From an uncultured Comamonadaceae bacterium (GTDB lineage Bacteria; Pseudomonadota; Gammaproteobacteria; Burkholderiales; Burkholderiaceae), in the NCBI GenBank assembly GCA_946482595.1, contig CAMLSD010000041.1:1-40162 (forward strand): 40,162 bases of DNA, read 5' to 3'. Shown here in pieces: positions 1-7,358 of the stretch (position 1 is its first letter; the number at the start of each line of letters is the position of its first letter). The notes under the pieces were generated by a model. The model had not been told where the DNA came from. It worked only from the letters and a program-made list of their open reading frames with translations, and made no database searches. Position numbers and translations under genes: made by a program.

Positions 1-46
1 CCTTGACCCCCTCGGGGGGCGGGCCGGGCGCAGGCCGGCCCTGGGG
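1..46. repeat. Left-edge copy of double-hairpin intergenic repeat
   Basis: These 46 bases match 40117-40162 in the same orientation with 3 mismatches (positions 12, 25 and 34). The unit can fold into two consecutive hairpins, a C5/G5 stem followed by a GGGCCGG/CCGGCCC stem. The difference at base 25 keeps the second stem as a G-U pair and the difference at base 12 lies in the first loop, so folding is preserved. It ends 9 bases before the truC-like start. I take it as a dispersed intergenic element; its wider copy number cannot be seen here. Confidence 0.75.
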
Positions 47-55
47 GCGCTCACA

Positions 56-913
56 ATGTCACCCACCATGGAACTGCAGCCCCTCGCCCACCCTGTCGCA
101 CCGCCGCAGGCGGACCACGCGCCCCTGACCGTGCTGCACCTGGACGACCACCTGGTGGCCGTCGACAAGCCGGCCGGCATGATGGTGCACCGCAGCGCGA
201 TCGCCGAGCCGCAGGAGCGCTATGTGCTGCAGACCCTGCGCGACCAGCTCGGGCGGCATGTCTACCCGGTGCATCGCCTCGACCGCGGCACCTCGGGTGT
301 GCTCGTGATGGCCCTGGACCGCACCACCGCCCACACCCTGACCGACACCTTCGCCCACCACCGGGTGACCAAGGTCTATCTCGGCTTAACGCGCGGCTGG
401 CCGGCCAGCGAGGGTCAGGTCGACCATGCGCTGAGCCGGATCGACGAAGACCGGCCGCGCACCGACCGCGGCGTGAGCGAGGCCCCCCAGCCCGCCGTGA
501 CCGACTGGCAGCGGCTGGCCCGCCTCGAGGTCGCCAGTGAACTCGGGCCCCATCCCACCTCGCGCTATGCGCTGCTGCAGCTCTCGCCGCACACCGGCCG
601 CCAGCACCAGCTGCGGCGCCATCTCAAGCACATCAGCCATCCGCTGATCGGCGACGCCACCTACGGCAAGGGGCCGCACAACCGCTGGTGGGCCGCCCGC
701 CTGGGGCTGGCCCGGCTGTGGCTGCACGCACAATGGCTCGAACTGCCCCACCCGGCCGGCGGTGACACGCTCAGGCTGCAGGCCCGGCCCGGACCGGAGT
801 GGCAGGCCCTGTGCGACTGGCCGGGGTGGCTGTGGGACCACCCCCGGGGTCAGGCCGGCCTCACAGCGTGGAGCCGCCCAGCGCCCGCTCGGCCGGACAC
901 AACTCGTCCGTGA
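56..913 (+). CDS. truC: RluA-family pseudouridine synthase, TruC-like
   Basis: The 285-residue product has the RluA-family core: a DKPAGMMVHR segment near residues 37-46 and the catalytic HRLDRGTSGV motif at 73-82, where Asp76 would be the nucleophile. A later HTGRQHQLRRH motif is typical of the family. Such enzymes isomerise uridine to pseudouridine in tRNA or rRNA. The single compact domain without an S4 domain and the overall length suggest TruC (tRNA U65) rather than RluC/D, but the substrate is inferred. A second ATG lies 12 bases downstream; neither start has a clear ribosome-binding site. The 3' end overlaps the convergent peroxiredoxin gene by 53 bases. Confidence 0.85.
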   Translation: MSPTMELQPLAHPVAPPQADHAPLTVLHLDDHLVAVDKPAGMMVHRSAIAEPQERYVLQTLRDQLGRHVYPVHRLDRGTSGVLVMALDRTTAHTLTDTFAHHRVTKVYLGLTRGWPASEGQVDHALSRIDEDRPRTDRGVSEAPQPAVTDWQRLARLEVASELGPHPTSRYALLQLSPHTGRQHQLRRHLKHISHPLIGDATYGKGPHNRWWAARLGLARLWLHAQWLELPHPAGGDTLRLQARPGPEWQALCDWPGWLWDHPRGQAGLTAWSRPAPARPDTTRP

Positions 914-1409
914 TGATGGCATCCAGCAGGCGCAACACCTCCTGAGGCGAACGCCCGACGCGGCCGTTGTTGACCGACACATGCTGGATCACATTGTCCG
1001 GGTCGACGATGAAGGTGGCCCGCCGGGCGACGCCGCTGACCGGGTCGCGCACACCGAGCTGATCGACCAGGGAGCCGGCCGTGTCGGCAAACGACCAATG
1101 GCCGAGCCGATCGAGCGCAGCGGCGTCGCGCCGCCAGGCCAGCTTGCACAGCTCGTTGTCGGTGGAGCCACCGAGCAGCACGGCATCGCGGTCCTCGAAC
1201 TGCTTGGCCAGGCGGTTGAATTCGACCACCTCGCTGGAGCACACCGAGGTGAAGTCCTTCGGATAGAAGTACAGGACCTTCCACTTGCCGGGGAAGGATG
1301 CCTCGGTCAGTGTCTCGAAGGCGGTCTTGCCCGCCTCGTCAGGGTGGTTGAAGCCCGGCTTCACGCCCACCACCCGAAATGCCTCGATCCGGTCACCGAC
1401 GGTTTTCAT
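861..1409 (-). CDS. Peroxiredoxin, AhpC/TSA family
   Basis: A thiol peroxidase of about 182 residues. The peroxidatic cysteine sits in FYPKDFTSVCSSEV, a variant of the usual FTFVCPTE. A C-terminal cysteine in TDELCPAER may be the resolving residue, as in actinobacterial and betaproteobacterial AhpC-type proteins. It should reduce H2O2 or organic peroxides in the cytoplasm. The start at 1409 is chosen because AGGAG lies 6 bases upstream; an in-frame ATG at 1430 has no such site. No AhpD or AhpF reductase partner is adjacent. The neighbouring cytochrome and rubrerythrin genes suggest a stress-related district, but not one operon. Confidence 0.9.
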   Translation of the reverse strand: MKTVGDRIEAFRVVGVKPGFNHPDEAGKTAFETLTEASFPGKWKVLYFYPKDFTSVCSSEVVEFNRLAKQFEDRDAVLLGGSTDNELCKLAWRRDAAALDRLGHWSFADTAGSLVDQLGVRDPVSGVARRATFIVDPDNVIQHVSVNNGRVGRSPQEVLRLLDAIITDELCPAERALGGSTL

Positions 1410-1517
1410 TGCACGCTCCTGCCTTGCCATGACATCGACTGTCGGACGGCCCGGGCGGGGCCGCCTTGAGCTTCGTCAAAACCGATCGCGGTCGTGCAGG
1501 CAGGGTGGCGCGCCGCC

Positions 1518-2486
1518 TCAGGGGGTGGCCACGGCGGGCAGGCTGCCCAGGTAGAGGTGCAGGGCCTGCATGTCGACGTCGCTCAGTTCCTTGAGCGAAC
1601 CGAAGGGCATCACCGGGCTCACGCTGCTGCCATCGGGGCGGCGCCCGGTGCGCATCATCTCGGCAAAGGCCTGGGCCGAGCGGTAGCTGGCCATCGCACC
1701 GTCAGGCGTACCCGTCAGGTTGGCGGCAGCCGGCCAGTCCGGCGGGGCGCCCGGAATGCGCCCGCCCGCGAGCGACGCACCATGGCAGCCGATGCACATG
1801 TTCGCCACATAGGCGCCATGCTCCAGCGTCACCCCCTCGGGCACCGGCCGGGCCGGCGGCAGGGCATGGTCGATCTTCTCGGCGGCGTCCTTCAGCAGCC
1901 CGGCGGCATACGCCGCCTTCACCGGTGAGGGCAGCTCCACCACTGCGGCACCGCCGGCCACTGGCGGCATCTGGCGCAGATAGGCCACCAGCGCCTGCAG
2001 GTCGACATCGGTGAAGCGGTTGTAGTCCTCGCTGGGCATGATGAGGGCCGGACGGCCATCCGGCTTGACGCCGTGGCGGATGATGCGCACCCAGTCCACC
2101 GGCCGATAGTCCGCCACCACACCCCCCGGGCCGGTGGTGATGTTGGGGCCGGCAACCCGCAGGCCCTTGCCGTCGTTGATGAACTCGCGCCCGGCGCCCG
2201 TGGCCCCGTGGCAGTCGGTGCAGCCGCGCGACATGTACAGATACCGCCCGCGCTCCACAGCGGCCACGTCATTGACGTACGGCAAGGGGTCCACGGCAAC
2301 ACGAACCTGACGTTGCGCTTTCTGGTCGCCCACGACACTGCCCAGCGCCAGGGCCGACGCCCCGAGCACTGCCGCGCTGCCGGTGGCCACCACCCCCCAC
2401 TTGATCCACTGCTTCAGACGGGATGCGCGGCGCGCACCTGCGCCGTCGTCGCCCTGCCTGCCACCGATACTGCTGCTGCCACTCAT
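1518..2486 (-). CDS. Membrane-anchored di-haem cytochrome c
   Basis: The 322-residue protein has a charged N-terminus, one hydrophobic helix at about residues 30-52 and two CxxCH haem sites, CTDCH (89-93) and CIGCH (231-235). Each is followed at a family-typical distance by a methionine that could be the sixth ligand (Met150 in LIMPSED, Met293 in PVMPFG). This is the layout of tandem cytochrome c domains used as electron carriers beside periplasmic dehydrogenases or oxidases; the partner is not in the window. The helix is more likely an uncleaved anchor than a signal peptide. GAGGGTG lies before the start and can pair with an upstream CACCCT. Confidence 0.88.
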   Translation of the reverse strand: MSGSSSIGGRQGDDGAGARRASRLKQWIKWGVVATGSAAVLGASALALGSVVGDQKAQRQVRVAVDPLPYVNDVAAVERGRYLYMSRGCTDCHGATGAGREFINDGKGLRVAGPNITTGPGGVVADYRPVDWVRIIRHGVKPDGRPALIMPSEDYNRFTDVDLQALVAYLRQMPPVAGGAAVVELPSPVKAAYAAGLLKDAAEKIDHALPPARPVPEGVTLEHGAYVANMCIGCHGASLAGGRIPGAPPDWPAAANLTGTPDGAMASYRSAQAFAEMMRTGRRPDGSSVSPVMPFGSLKELSDVDMQALHLYLGSLPAVATP

Positions 2487-2491
2487 CGCTC

Positions 2492-2519
2492 ACCCTCGAA
2501 TCGAACTTTCGACAGGGTG
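2492..2519 (-). promoter_or_regulatory. Leader stem-loop over the cytochrome c ribosome-binding site
   Basis: On the minus strand CACCCT pairs with AGGGTG, with an inner TCGA/TCGA stem. The 3' arm contains the GAGG-type ribosome-binding sequence of the cytochrome gene. The pairing is visible in the sequence; a regulatory role is inference. Confidence 0.35.
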
Positions 2520-2598
2520 GAATGCTAGAGAGCGGGGGCACTTCAGGCGATCGCCCAAACAAGCGACGACAAGCCGTGCGGCGCGGCCCGGCCATCGC

Positions 2599-2620
2599 GT
2601 GTCCCCCGAAGCAGGGACAC
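2599..2620 (-). terminator. Hairpin downstream of the DUF3501 operon
   Basis: A perfect 7-bp inverted repeat, GTGTCCC/GGGACAC, with an 8-base loop lies about 50 bases beyond the DUF3501 stop. There is no T-run, so if it ends transcription it is not a classical intrinsic terminator; it could instead act as a processing barrier. Confidence 0.35.
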
Positions 2621-2630
2621 GGTATCACGT

Positions 2631-2670
2631 TCAGGCGCTCAGGCGCTCGGGCGCTGAGGCTCTCAGGCGT
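2631..2670. repeat. Five tandem 8-bp units directly after DUF3501
   Basis: Five consecutive 8-mers of the form TCAGGCGC (variants TCGGGCGC, TGAGGCTC, TCAGGCGT) abut the stop codon of the DUF3501 gene on its 3' side. The repeat is non-coding in the annotated layout. Confidence 0.7.
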
Positions 2671-3261
2671 TCAGCGCAGGTCCTGGGCGAGCGCGTCGCG
2701 CGTCTCCGGCGCGATGGTCTGCTCCGCCGTGTAGTGGGGATGATCCACGCCGATGCGCACGCTGGCTCCCTGCAGGATCGCCGTGCGCATGGCCGGCGTG
2801 AACTCGAAACGCACGAAATGCACCGACGAGGTCTTGTCGGCCCGCTCGCGGTCCAGGTCTTCATCGGCGATCGCATAGACACGGGCATGGTCGCTGACCT
2901 GCACATAGACCCGGTCTTCCACGCCGATCAGCCGGCCCAGGGCCAGCCGGCGCTGGTCCACATCGGGGTATTCGAGCAGCATCGTGGCCTTCCAGTTGCT
3001 GCCGTCCGGCACCAGCGGCAGGTACGCGTCCAGCTCGCCCTGGATGCCCTCTTCCTCGAAGATCTTCTCCACCCGCAGCATTTCCTGGATCTGGTAGCGG
3101 ATGGTGGTTTCGTCCTCGAACTGCAAGGTCATGTGATCACCCAGCGCCACCGACCGCAGCCGTCGGTGGGCGATCACCCGGGGTTTCATCTCCTTGCGCG
3201 CGCGGGCATAGGCCTCCAGCGTCAGCAGGCTGTCGCGCGTGATCTTGGCGGTGGCGGTCAT
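2671..3261 (-). CDS. DUF3501 family protein
   Basis: A soluble protein of about 196 residues matching the DUF3501 family over its length. It opens with an ITRDSLLTLEAYARARKE-like segment, contains HMTLQFEDETTIRYQIQEML and ends with a region rich in acidic residues and histidine. There is no signal peptide or membrane segment. No biochemical role is established for the family. It follows the Fe-S oxidoreductase gene by 36 bases in the same direction, and this pairing, often with a rubrerythrin, recurs in proteobacteria, so a shared role in peroxide or electron handling is likely. The start at 3261 is chosen for AGGAG at 7 bases; an ATG at 3279 is the alternative. Confidence 0.82.
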   Translation of the reverse strand: MTATAKITRDSLLTLEAYARARKEMKPRVIAHRRLRSVALGDHMTLQFEDETTIRYQIQEMLRVEKIFEEEGIQGELDAYLPLVPDGSNWKATMLLEYPDVDQRRLALGRLIGVEDRVYVQVSDHARVYAIADEDLDRERADKTSSVHFVRFEFTPAMRTAILQGASVRIGVDHPHYTAEQTIAPETRDALAQDLR

Positions 3262-3297
3262 GAGGGGCTCCTGCGTCATCGGGGGGATGGGGAAGGG

Positions 3298-4665
3298 TCA
3301 TTCGAGTCCGTAGGCACGCCGCACGAGGCTCAGCGGGTGCGACAGCTCGGGCACCGGCAACTGGTTGTTGGCCATGCCCTGGGCGATGTGGTGACCGGCC
3401 AGCGCGCAGTCGGAGCTGATCACGTCGGGGCCCTGGCCCTGCTCGTCGGTCTTGCCCATCGCCTTGAAGACCGGCTTGCCGATCTTCATCGCAATCTCGT
3501 GGTAGGGCTTCTTCACACCATAGGTGCCGGCGTGGCCGGAGCAGCGCTCCACCGTGTTGAGCTTCACCGTCACCTGCGTGCCGATCAGCTTGAACATCTC
3601 TTCGGTCTTGCGGCCGATGTTCTGCACCCGGCCGTGACAGGGGATGTGATAGCTGACGCGGCCGAGGTCACGTTTGAAGTCTGTCTTGAGCAGGCCGTCC
3701 TTGTGGCGGGCCACGAGGTACTCGAACGGGTCCCACATGGCATCCTGCACGAGCTTGACGTCAGGCTCGTCCGGGAACATCAGCGGAAGCTCCTGCTTGA
3801 ACATCAGCGTGCACGACGGCACCGCGCTCAGGATGGCAAAACCGTCCTTGGCATACCGCGCCAGCACCGGGATGTTGGCGTTCTTGCTCTTCTCGACCGA
3901 GGCCAGGTCGCCCAGCTCGAAGCGGGGCATGCCGCAGCACTTCTCCTTCTCGACCAGCACGTAGGGAATGTCGTTGTGCGCCAGCACCTTGAGCAGGTCG
4001 TGCCCGATGCCAGGTTCGTTGTAGTTCACATAGCAGGTCGAGAAGATCGCGACCTTGCCGGGCGTGCGCTGGCCGTCACGCGGGGCGGAATCAGGCCCCG
4101 GCTTGGCACTCCAGCGGAAGCGCCGGGTGGCCAGCGACGGCATCCAGGCCTGCTTGTGCACGCCCAGGGTGGATTCCATCATCGAGCGGGCCGGTGCGGT
4201 GCGGTTGATCGCGTTCACCGCCTGCACCACGATCGGAATGCCGGCGAACTGCCCGTGTACGTCGGTGGACGCCAGGAACCGGTCGCCGGCCCCCACCTCA
4301 CCCTTCTTGAACTTGATCGCCTTGGCCCGCAGCATGGTGTGCGGAAAGTCCAGGTTCCACTCGTGCGGCGGCACGTAGGGGCATTTGGTCATGTAGCACA
4401 GGTCGCACAGGTAGCACTGGTCGATCACCTTCCAGTAGTCCTTGCGATCCACGCCGTCCAGCTCACCCGTCGGGCCCTCGTCGATCAGGTCGAACAGGGT
4501 CGGGAACGAATGGCACAGGCTGACGCAGCGCCGGCAGCCGTGACAGATGTCGAAGATGCGCTCCACCTCCTTGAGGCAGGCTTCCTCGTTGTAGAACTCG
4601 GGATTCTTCCAGTCCACCGCATGCCGGGTGGGGGCCTCCAGATTGCCTTCCCTGGGTCCGCTCAT
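3298..4665 (-). CDS. GlpC/HdrD-like double-CCG Fe-S oxidoreductase
   Basis: The 455-residue protein has two N-terminal ferredoxin-type clusters: CHGCRRCVSLC (Cys41, 44, 47, 51) and CYLCDLCYMTKCP (Cys84, 87, 90, 95). Two CCG domains follow, one with KEKCCGMPRF and one with a degenerate VERCSGHAGTYG. This is the build of heterodisulfide-reductase/GlpC-type subunits that move electrons or handle thiols. No flavin-dehydrogenase partner such as GlpA is adjacent; the neighbours are rubrerythrin and DUF3501. It may therefore pass electrons to or from rubrerythrin, which is inference. AGGAG lies 9 bases before the ATG. It lacks membrane segments. Confidence 0.88.
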   Translation of the reverse strand: MSGPREGNLEAPTRHAVDWKNPEFYNEEACLKEVERIFDICHGCRRCVSLCHSFPTLFDLIDEGPTGELDGVDRKDYWKVIDQCYLCDLCYMTKCPYVPPHEWNLDFPHTMLRAKAIKFKKGEVGAGDRFLASTDVHGQFAGIPIVVQAVNAINRTAPARSMMESTLGVHKQAWMPSLATRRFRWSAKPGPDSAPRDGQRTPGKVAIFSTCYVNYNEPGIGHDLLKVLAHNDIPYVLVEKEKCCGMPRFELGDLASVEKSKNANIPVLARYAKDGFAILSAVPSCTLMFKQELPLMFPDEPDVKLVQDAMWDPFEYLVARHKDGLLKTDFKRDLGRVSYHIPCHGRVQNIGRKTEEMFKLIGTQVTVKLNTVERCSGHAGTYGVKKPYHEIAMKIGKPVFKAMGKTDEQGQGPDVISSDCALAGHHIAQGMANNQLPVPELSHPLSLVRRAYGLE

Positions 4666-4767
4666 GGTGCTCGTCTCCTGTGGCTGCGGCCCTCACGGAG
4701 GCCGATTCTTGGCTGGCAGGATGAAACAAGACAGCAGGGCGAGCCACGTCCACGCAACTCGCCCCGC

Positions 4768-4785
4768 ATGGGCCGCGAGGCCCAC
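4768..4785 (-). other. Intercistronic hairpin between rubrerythrin and Fe-S gene
   Basis: ATGGGCC and GGCCCAC form a 7-bp stem (one G-U pair) around a 4-base loop inside the 146-base gap between rubrerythrin and the Fe-S gene. No T-run follows. It could partly separate expression of the first gene from the next two. Confidence 0.3.
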
Positions 4786-4811
4786 GGTACGACACTTCTT
4801 GCGGCGTCGGC

Positions 4812-5231
4812 TCAGTCGACCAGTTGGTCCAGCGCCTTCTGGTAGCGGTTGGCATGCGAGCGCTCGGCCTTGGCCAGGGTCTCGAACCAGTCCGCCACTT
4901 CGTCGAACCCCTCGTCGCGTGCCGTCTTGGCCATGCCGGGGTACATGTCGGTGTACTCGTGGGTCTCGCCGGCCACAGCGGCCTTGAGGTTGTCGCGCGT
5001 GGCCCCGATCGGCAGGCCGGTGGCCGGATCGCCCACCGCCTCCAGGAACTCCAGGTGCCCGTGGGCATGGCCGGTCTCGCCCTCGGCCGTCGAGCGGAAC
5101 AAGGCGGCGACGTCGTTCTGGCCTTCCACGTCCGCCTTGTTCGCGAAATACAGATAGCGGCGATTGGCCTGAGACTCGCCAGCGAACGCATCCTTCAGGT
5201 TCTGCTCTGTCTTCGAGCCTTTCAGTTGCAT
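4812..5231 (-). CDS. Rubrerythrin-family di-iron protein without rubredoxin domain
   Basis: A four-helix ferritin-like protein of about 139 residues. The di-iron ligands are visible as an early Glu in [11 protein letters not shown], ExxH in EGETGHAH, a Glu in GETHEY and ExxH in [10 protein letters not shown]. The C-terminal rubredoxin FeS4 domain of classical rubrerythrin is absent, so electrons must come from another protein; the downstream Fe-S oxidoreductase is the obvious candidate. The expected activity is peroxide reduction in the cytoplasm. The start at 5231 has AGGAG at 6 bases; the ATG at 5237 directly abuts that site and is too close. It is the first gene of the three-gene minus-strand run. 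Confidence 0.9.
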   Translation of the reverse strand: MQLKGSKTEQNLKDAFAGESQANRRYLYFANKADVEGQNDVAALFRSTAEGETGHAHGHLEFLEAVGDPATGLPIGATRDNLKAAVAGETHEYTDMYPGMAKTARDEGFDEVADWFETLAKAERSHANRYQKALDQLVD

Positions 5232-5326
5232 GTTCATCTCCTGTCGTGGGTCATGGGTGGCGCGCCGCGTCGAGACGGCGCAGGCCTACGCTAAACCTGT
5301 GACTGCGGCTTGTCCAATAGCCGAGC

Positions 5327-5343
5327 GCTATGCGGCGCATAGC
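5327..5343. promoter_or_regulatory. 17-bp palindrome upstream of rubrerythrin
   Basis: GCTATGC-GGC-GCATAGC is a perfect 7-bp inverted repeat between the end of the hydrolase gene (5359) and the rubrerythrin start, about 100 bases before that start. A TTGGAC hexamer follows it on the minus strand. It could be an operator for the rubrerythrin operon or a terminator hairpin for the hydrolase gene; the absence of a T-run favours the operator. Confidence 0.4.
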
Positions 5344-5358
5344 ACGGGCAATCCCTGA

Positions 5359-6213
5359 TCAGGCGGCGCGCAGCAGGCCCAGGGCCAGCTCATGCAGGCG
5401 CCCGTCGGGCTGCGCCAGCGAATCGACCACATTGAGGTGGTGCGTGCCTTCGATGGCCTCGCACACCGGCACCGCCCGCTCGCCCCAGACCTGGCGCAAC
5501 AGCGCGTTCTGCCGCAGGAACTCTTCGCTTTCCTGGGCGCCCACCGTGGCCAGCACCGGCACGTCCGGCGCCGGAAAGTACGCCGGGCTGAGCTTGCGCA
5601 CCGCCGCCGGCGTCAGGCGCAGGTCGTCTTTCAGAAAGGGCGTGCGGCTCACCGGCGCCAGGTCGAACAGGCCCGAGATCGACAGCGCCGCCTTCACCAC
5701 ATGCGCGGGCAGGTCGGCCCCGACGACGGGCCAGTGGCAGCAGGCCAGCATCGCCGCGAGGTGGCCACCGGCCGAGTGCCCCGCCACCACGATGCGCGAC
5801 GGGTCGCCGCCGTGCTCGGCAATGTGTCGCGCGACCCAGGCCACCGCACGGACCATCTGCATCGTGATCTGCTCGATCGTGACGCTGGGGCACAGCGCAT
5901 AGTTCGGCACCACCACCGTCACGCCCTCGTCGACAAAAGCCGGCGCCACGAAGGAATGGTCGGCCTTGTCGAGCGCGCGCCACCAGCCGCCGTGGATGAA
6001 CACCAGCACCGGCGCGTTGTGCTGCGGCGCAGCAAAGATGTCGAGCGTCTCGTTCGGGCCGTCGCCATAGGGCACGTCGAGCTGGCAGGCGCGCTGCGTG
6101 CGTGCGGCCACCGACGCGGCGGCCCAGCGCTCGAAGATTTGCGGATGCTCGGGAATGCGGGCGCGGTTGTTGTATTGACTGTCCAGCCAGGCCGGATCGG
6201 GAAGGCGTGCCAT
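5359..6213 (-). CDS. Alpha/beta hydrolase, arylformamidase-like
   Basis: The 284-residue protein has the HGGWW oxyanion motif (74-78), the nucleophile elbow GHSAGG with Ser147, and a C-terminal GTHHLNVVD that supplies the catalytic His. An Ala-Gln-Glu-Ser-Glu segment near 227-231 offers the acid. This is the pattern of the kynurenine-formamidase/esterase group of carboxylesterases. No tryptophan catabolism genes are nearby, so the substrate is open. The start at 6213 is set by GGAG at 7 bases; the ATG two codons earlier is too close to that site. The open frame continues far upstream but only as antisense of the neighbouring dehydrogenase. Confidence 0.85.
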   Translation of the reverse strand: MARLPDPAWLDSQYNNRARIPEHPQIFERWAAASVAARTQRACQLDVPYGDGPNETLDIFAAPQHNAPVLVFIHGGWWRALDKADHSFVAPAFVDEGVTVVVPNYALCPSVTIEQITMQMVRAVAWVARHIAEHGGDPSRIVVAGHSAGGHLAAMLACCHWPVVGADLPAHVVKAALSISGLFDLAPVSRTPFLKDDLRLTPAAVRKLSPAYFPAPDVPVLATVGAQESEEFLRQNALLRQVWGERAVPVCEAIEGTHHLNVVDSLAQPDGRLHELALGLLRAA

Positions 6214-6275
6214 GCACATGCTCCAGGAAGGGGTTGAGGGCCCCGGCAGTTGCCGCACCGGGCCAGTCGTGTTTC

Positions 6276-6281
6276 TATACT
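6276..6281 (+). promoter_or_regulatory. Possible -10 box of the dehydrogenase gene
   Basis: TATACT lies 57 bases before the dehydrogenase ATG in the divergent gap with the hydrolase gene. The only TTG-type hexamer upstream (TTGCCG, 6250-6255) is 20 bases away, which is longer than usual, so the -35 assignment is uncertain. Confidence 0.35.
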
Positions 6282-6337
6282 GCCTCGCCGGTTCTTGCAC
6301 GGCGCCTGAATCCGGCGAACACAGGAGCACCACCACC

Positions 6338-7207
6338 ATGCACATCACCCTGCTCGGCATCGGCCTGATGGGCCTGCCCATGGGCCAGCGCCTGCGCGAG
6401 GCCGGCTTTGCCGTCACCGCCTGGAACCGCACCCAGGAAAAGGCCCTGCGCCTGGCCGCCCACGGCGCCCGCGTGGCCCACACCGCTGCCCAGGCGGTGC
6501 GCGAGGCCGACGTGGTCATCACCATGCTCGAGAACGGCGACATCGTCGACAGCGTGCTGTTCGGCCAGGGGGTGGCCCAGGTACTGCGCCCCGGCACCCT
6601 GGTGATCGACATGAGCTCGATCAAGCCGGCCCAGGCCCGCGACCACGCCCGCCGGCTGGCCGAGCACGGCGCGCGCCACCTCGACGCCCCGGTCTCGGGC
6701 GGCACCGTCGGCGCCGAGGCCGGCACCCTGGCCATCATGGCCGGCGGCGACGCGGCCGACTTCGAACAGGCCCGCCCGATCTTCGCCGCACTGGGCCGCG
6801 CCACCCACGTGGGCCCGCACGGCGCCGGGCAGCTCGCCAAGCTGGCCAACCAGATGATCGTGGGCATCACCATCGGCGCCGTCAGCGAAGCCCTGCTGCT
6901 GGCCGCCCGGGGCGGCGCCGACATGACCCAGGTGCGCGAGGCCATCCGCGGCGGCTTTGCCGAAAGCCGCGTGCTCGAAGTGCACGGCCAGCGCATGGTC
7001 GAGCGCGACTTCGCCAAACGCGCCGCCATGAGCGTGCAGCTCAAGGACCTGCGCAACGCGCTCGAAACCGCCGAGTCGCTCGACTTCCAGGCCCCCATCA
7101 CCCGCCTGTTCGCCGGCCTGTACGCCGATGCCGTCGAACACGGCATCGCCGAGTACGACCATTCCGCCCTGTTCGTCGAACTTGCGCGCCGTAACGGCAT
7201 GAAGTGA
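6338..7207 (+). CDS. NAD(P)-dependent beta-hydroxyacid dehydrogenase
   Basis: The 289-residue enzyme belongs to the 3-hydroxyisobutyrate dehydrogenase / tartronate-semialdehyde reductase family. It has an N-terminal Rossmann motif GIGLMG (7-12), the substrate motif DAPVSGGTVGAEAGT (116-130) and the catalytic Lys168 in GQLAKLANQ. It should interconvert a 3-hydroxy acid and a semialdehyde in the cytoplasm; the exact substrate cannot be read. The start at 6338 has AGGAG 11 bases upstream, slightly long, and gives the normal family length; an ORF extension back to 6212 adds only non-conserved residues. It diverges from the hydrolase gene and ends 39 bases before a tRNA. Confidence 0.9.
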   Translation: MHITLLGIGLMGLPMGQRLREAGFAVTAWNRTQEKALRLAAHGARVAHTAAQAVREADVVITMLENGDIVDSVLFGQGVAQVLRPGTLVIDMSSIKPAQARDHARRLAEHGARHLDAPVSGGTVGAEAGTLAIMAGGDAADFEQARPIFAALGRATHVGPHGAGQLAKLANQMIVGITIGAVSEALLLAARGGADMTQVREAIRGGFAESRVLEVHGQRMVERDFAKRAAMSVQLKDLRNALETAESLDFQAPITRLFAGLYADAVEHGIAEYDHSALFVELARRNGMK

Positions 7208-7233
7208 CCAACCGGCCCTGATTCGGCTACACT
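7204..7233 (+). promoter_or_regulatory. Likely promoter of tRNA-Ala
   Basis: GTGACC (7204-7209), an 18-base spacer and TACACT (7228-7233) lie 14-43 bases before the mature tRNA 5' end, each matching 4 of 6 consensus positions. The -35 overlaps the stop of the dehydrogenase gene. Confidence 0.4.
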
Positions 7234-7246
7234 TTTTGCTGTTCGT

Positions 7247-7322
<76 letters not shown>

Positions 7323-7328
7323 CCATTC

Positions 7329-7358
7329 AACGCCCAACTTCTATCGGTTGGGCGTTTT
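7329..7358 (+). terminator. Intrinsic terminator after tRNA-Ala
   Basis: AACGCCCAAC and GTTGGGCGTT form a perfect 10-bp stem with an 8-base loop, ending in TTTT. It lies 6 bases after the tRNA CCA end. Confidence 0.9.

Noticed and set aside
2383..4845. A plus-strand open frame of about 820 codons across the DUF3501 and Fe-S genes
   Set aside because: It is antisense to well-recognised proteins, rich in His/Arg/Leu with no family motif, and explained by GC-rich codon use.
6214..7200. N-terminal extension of the alpha/beta hydrolase as a fusion protein
   Set aside because: The extra 300 or so residues are antisense of the dehydrogenase, and a good ribosome-binding site supports the start at 6213.
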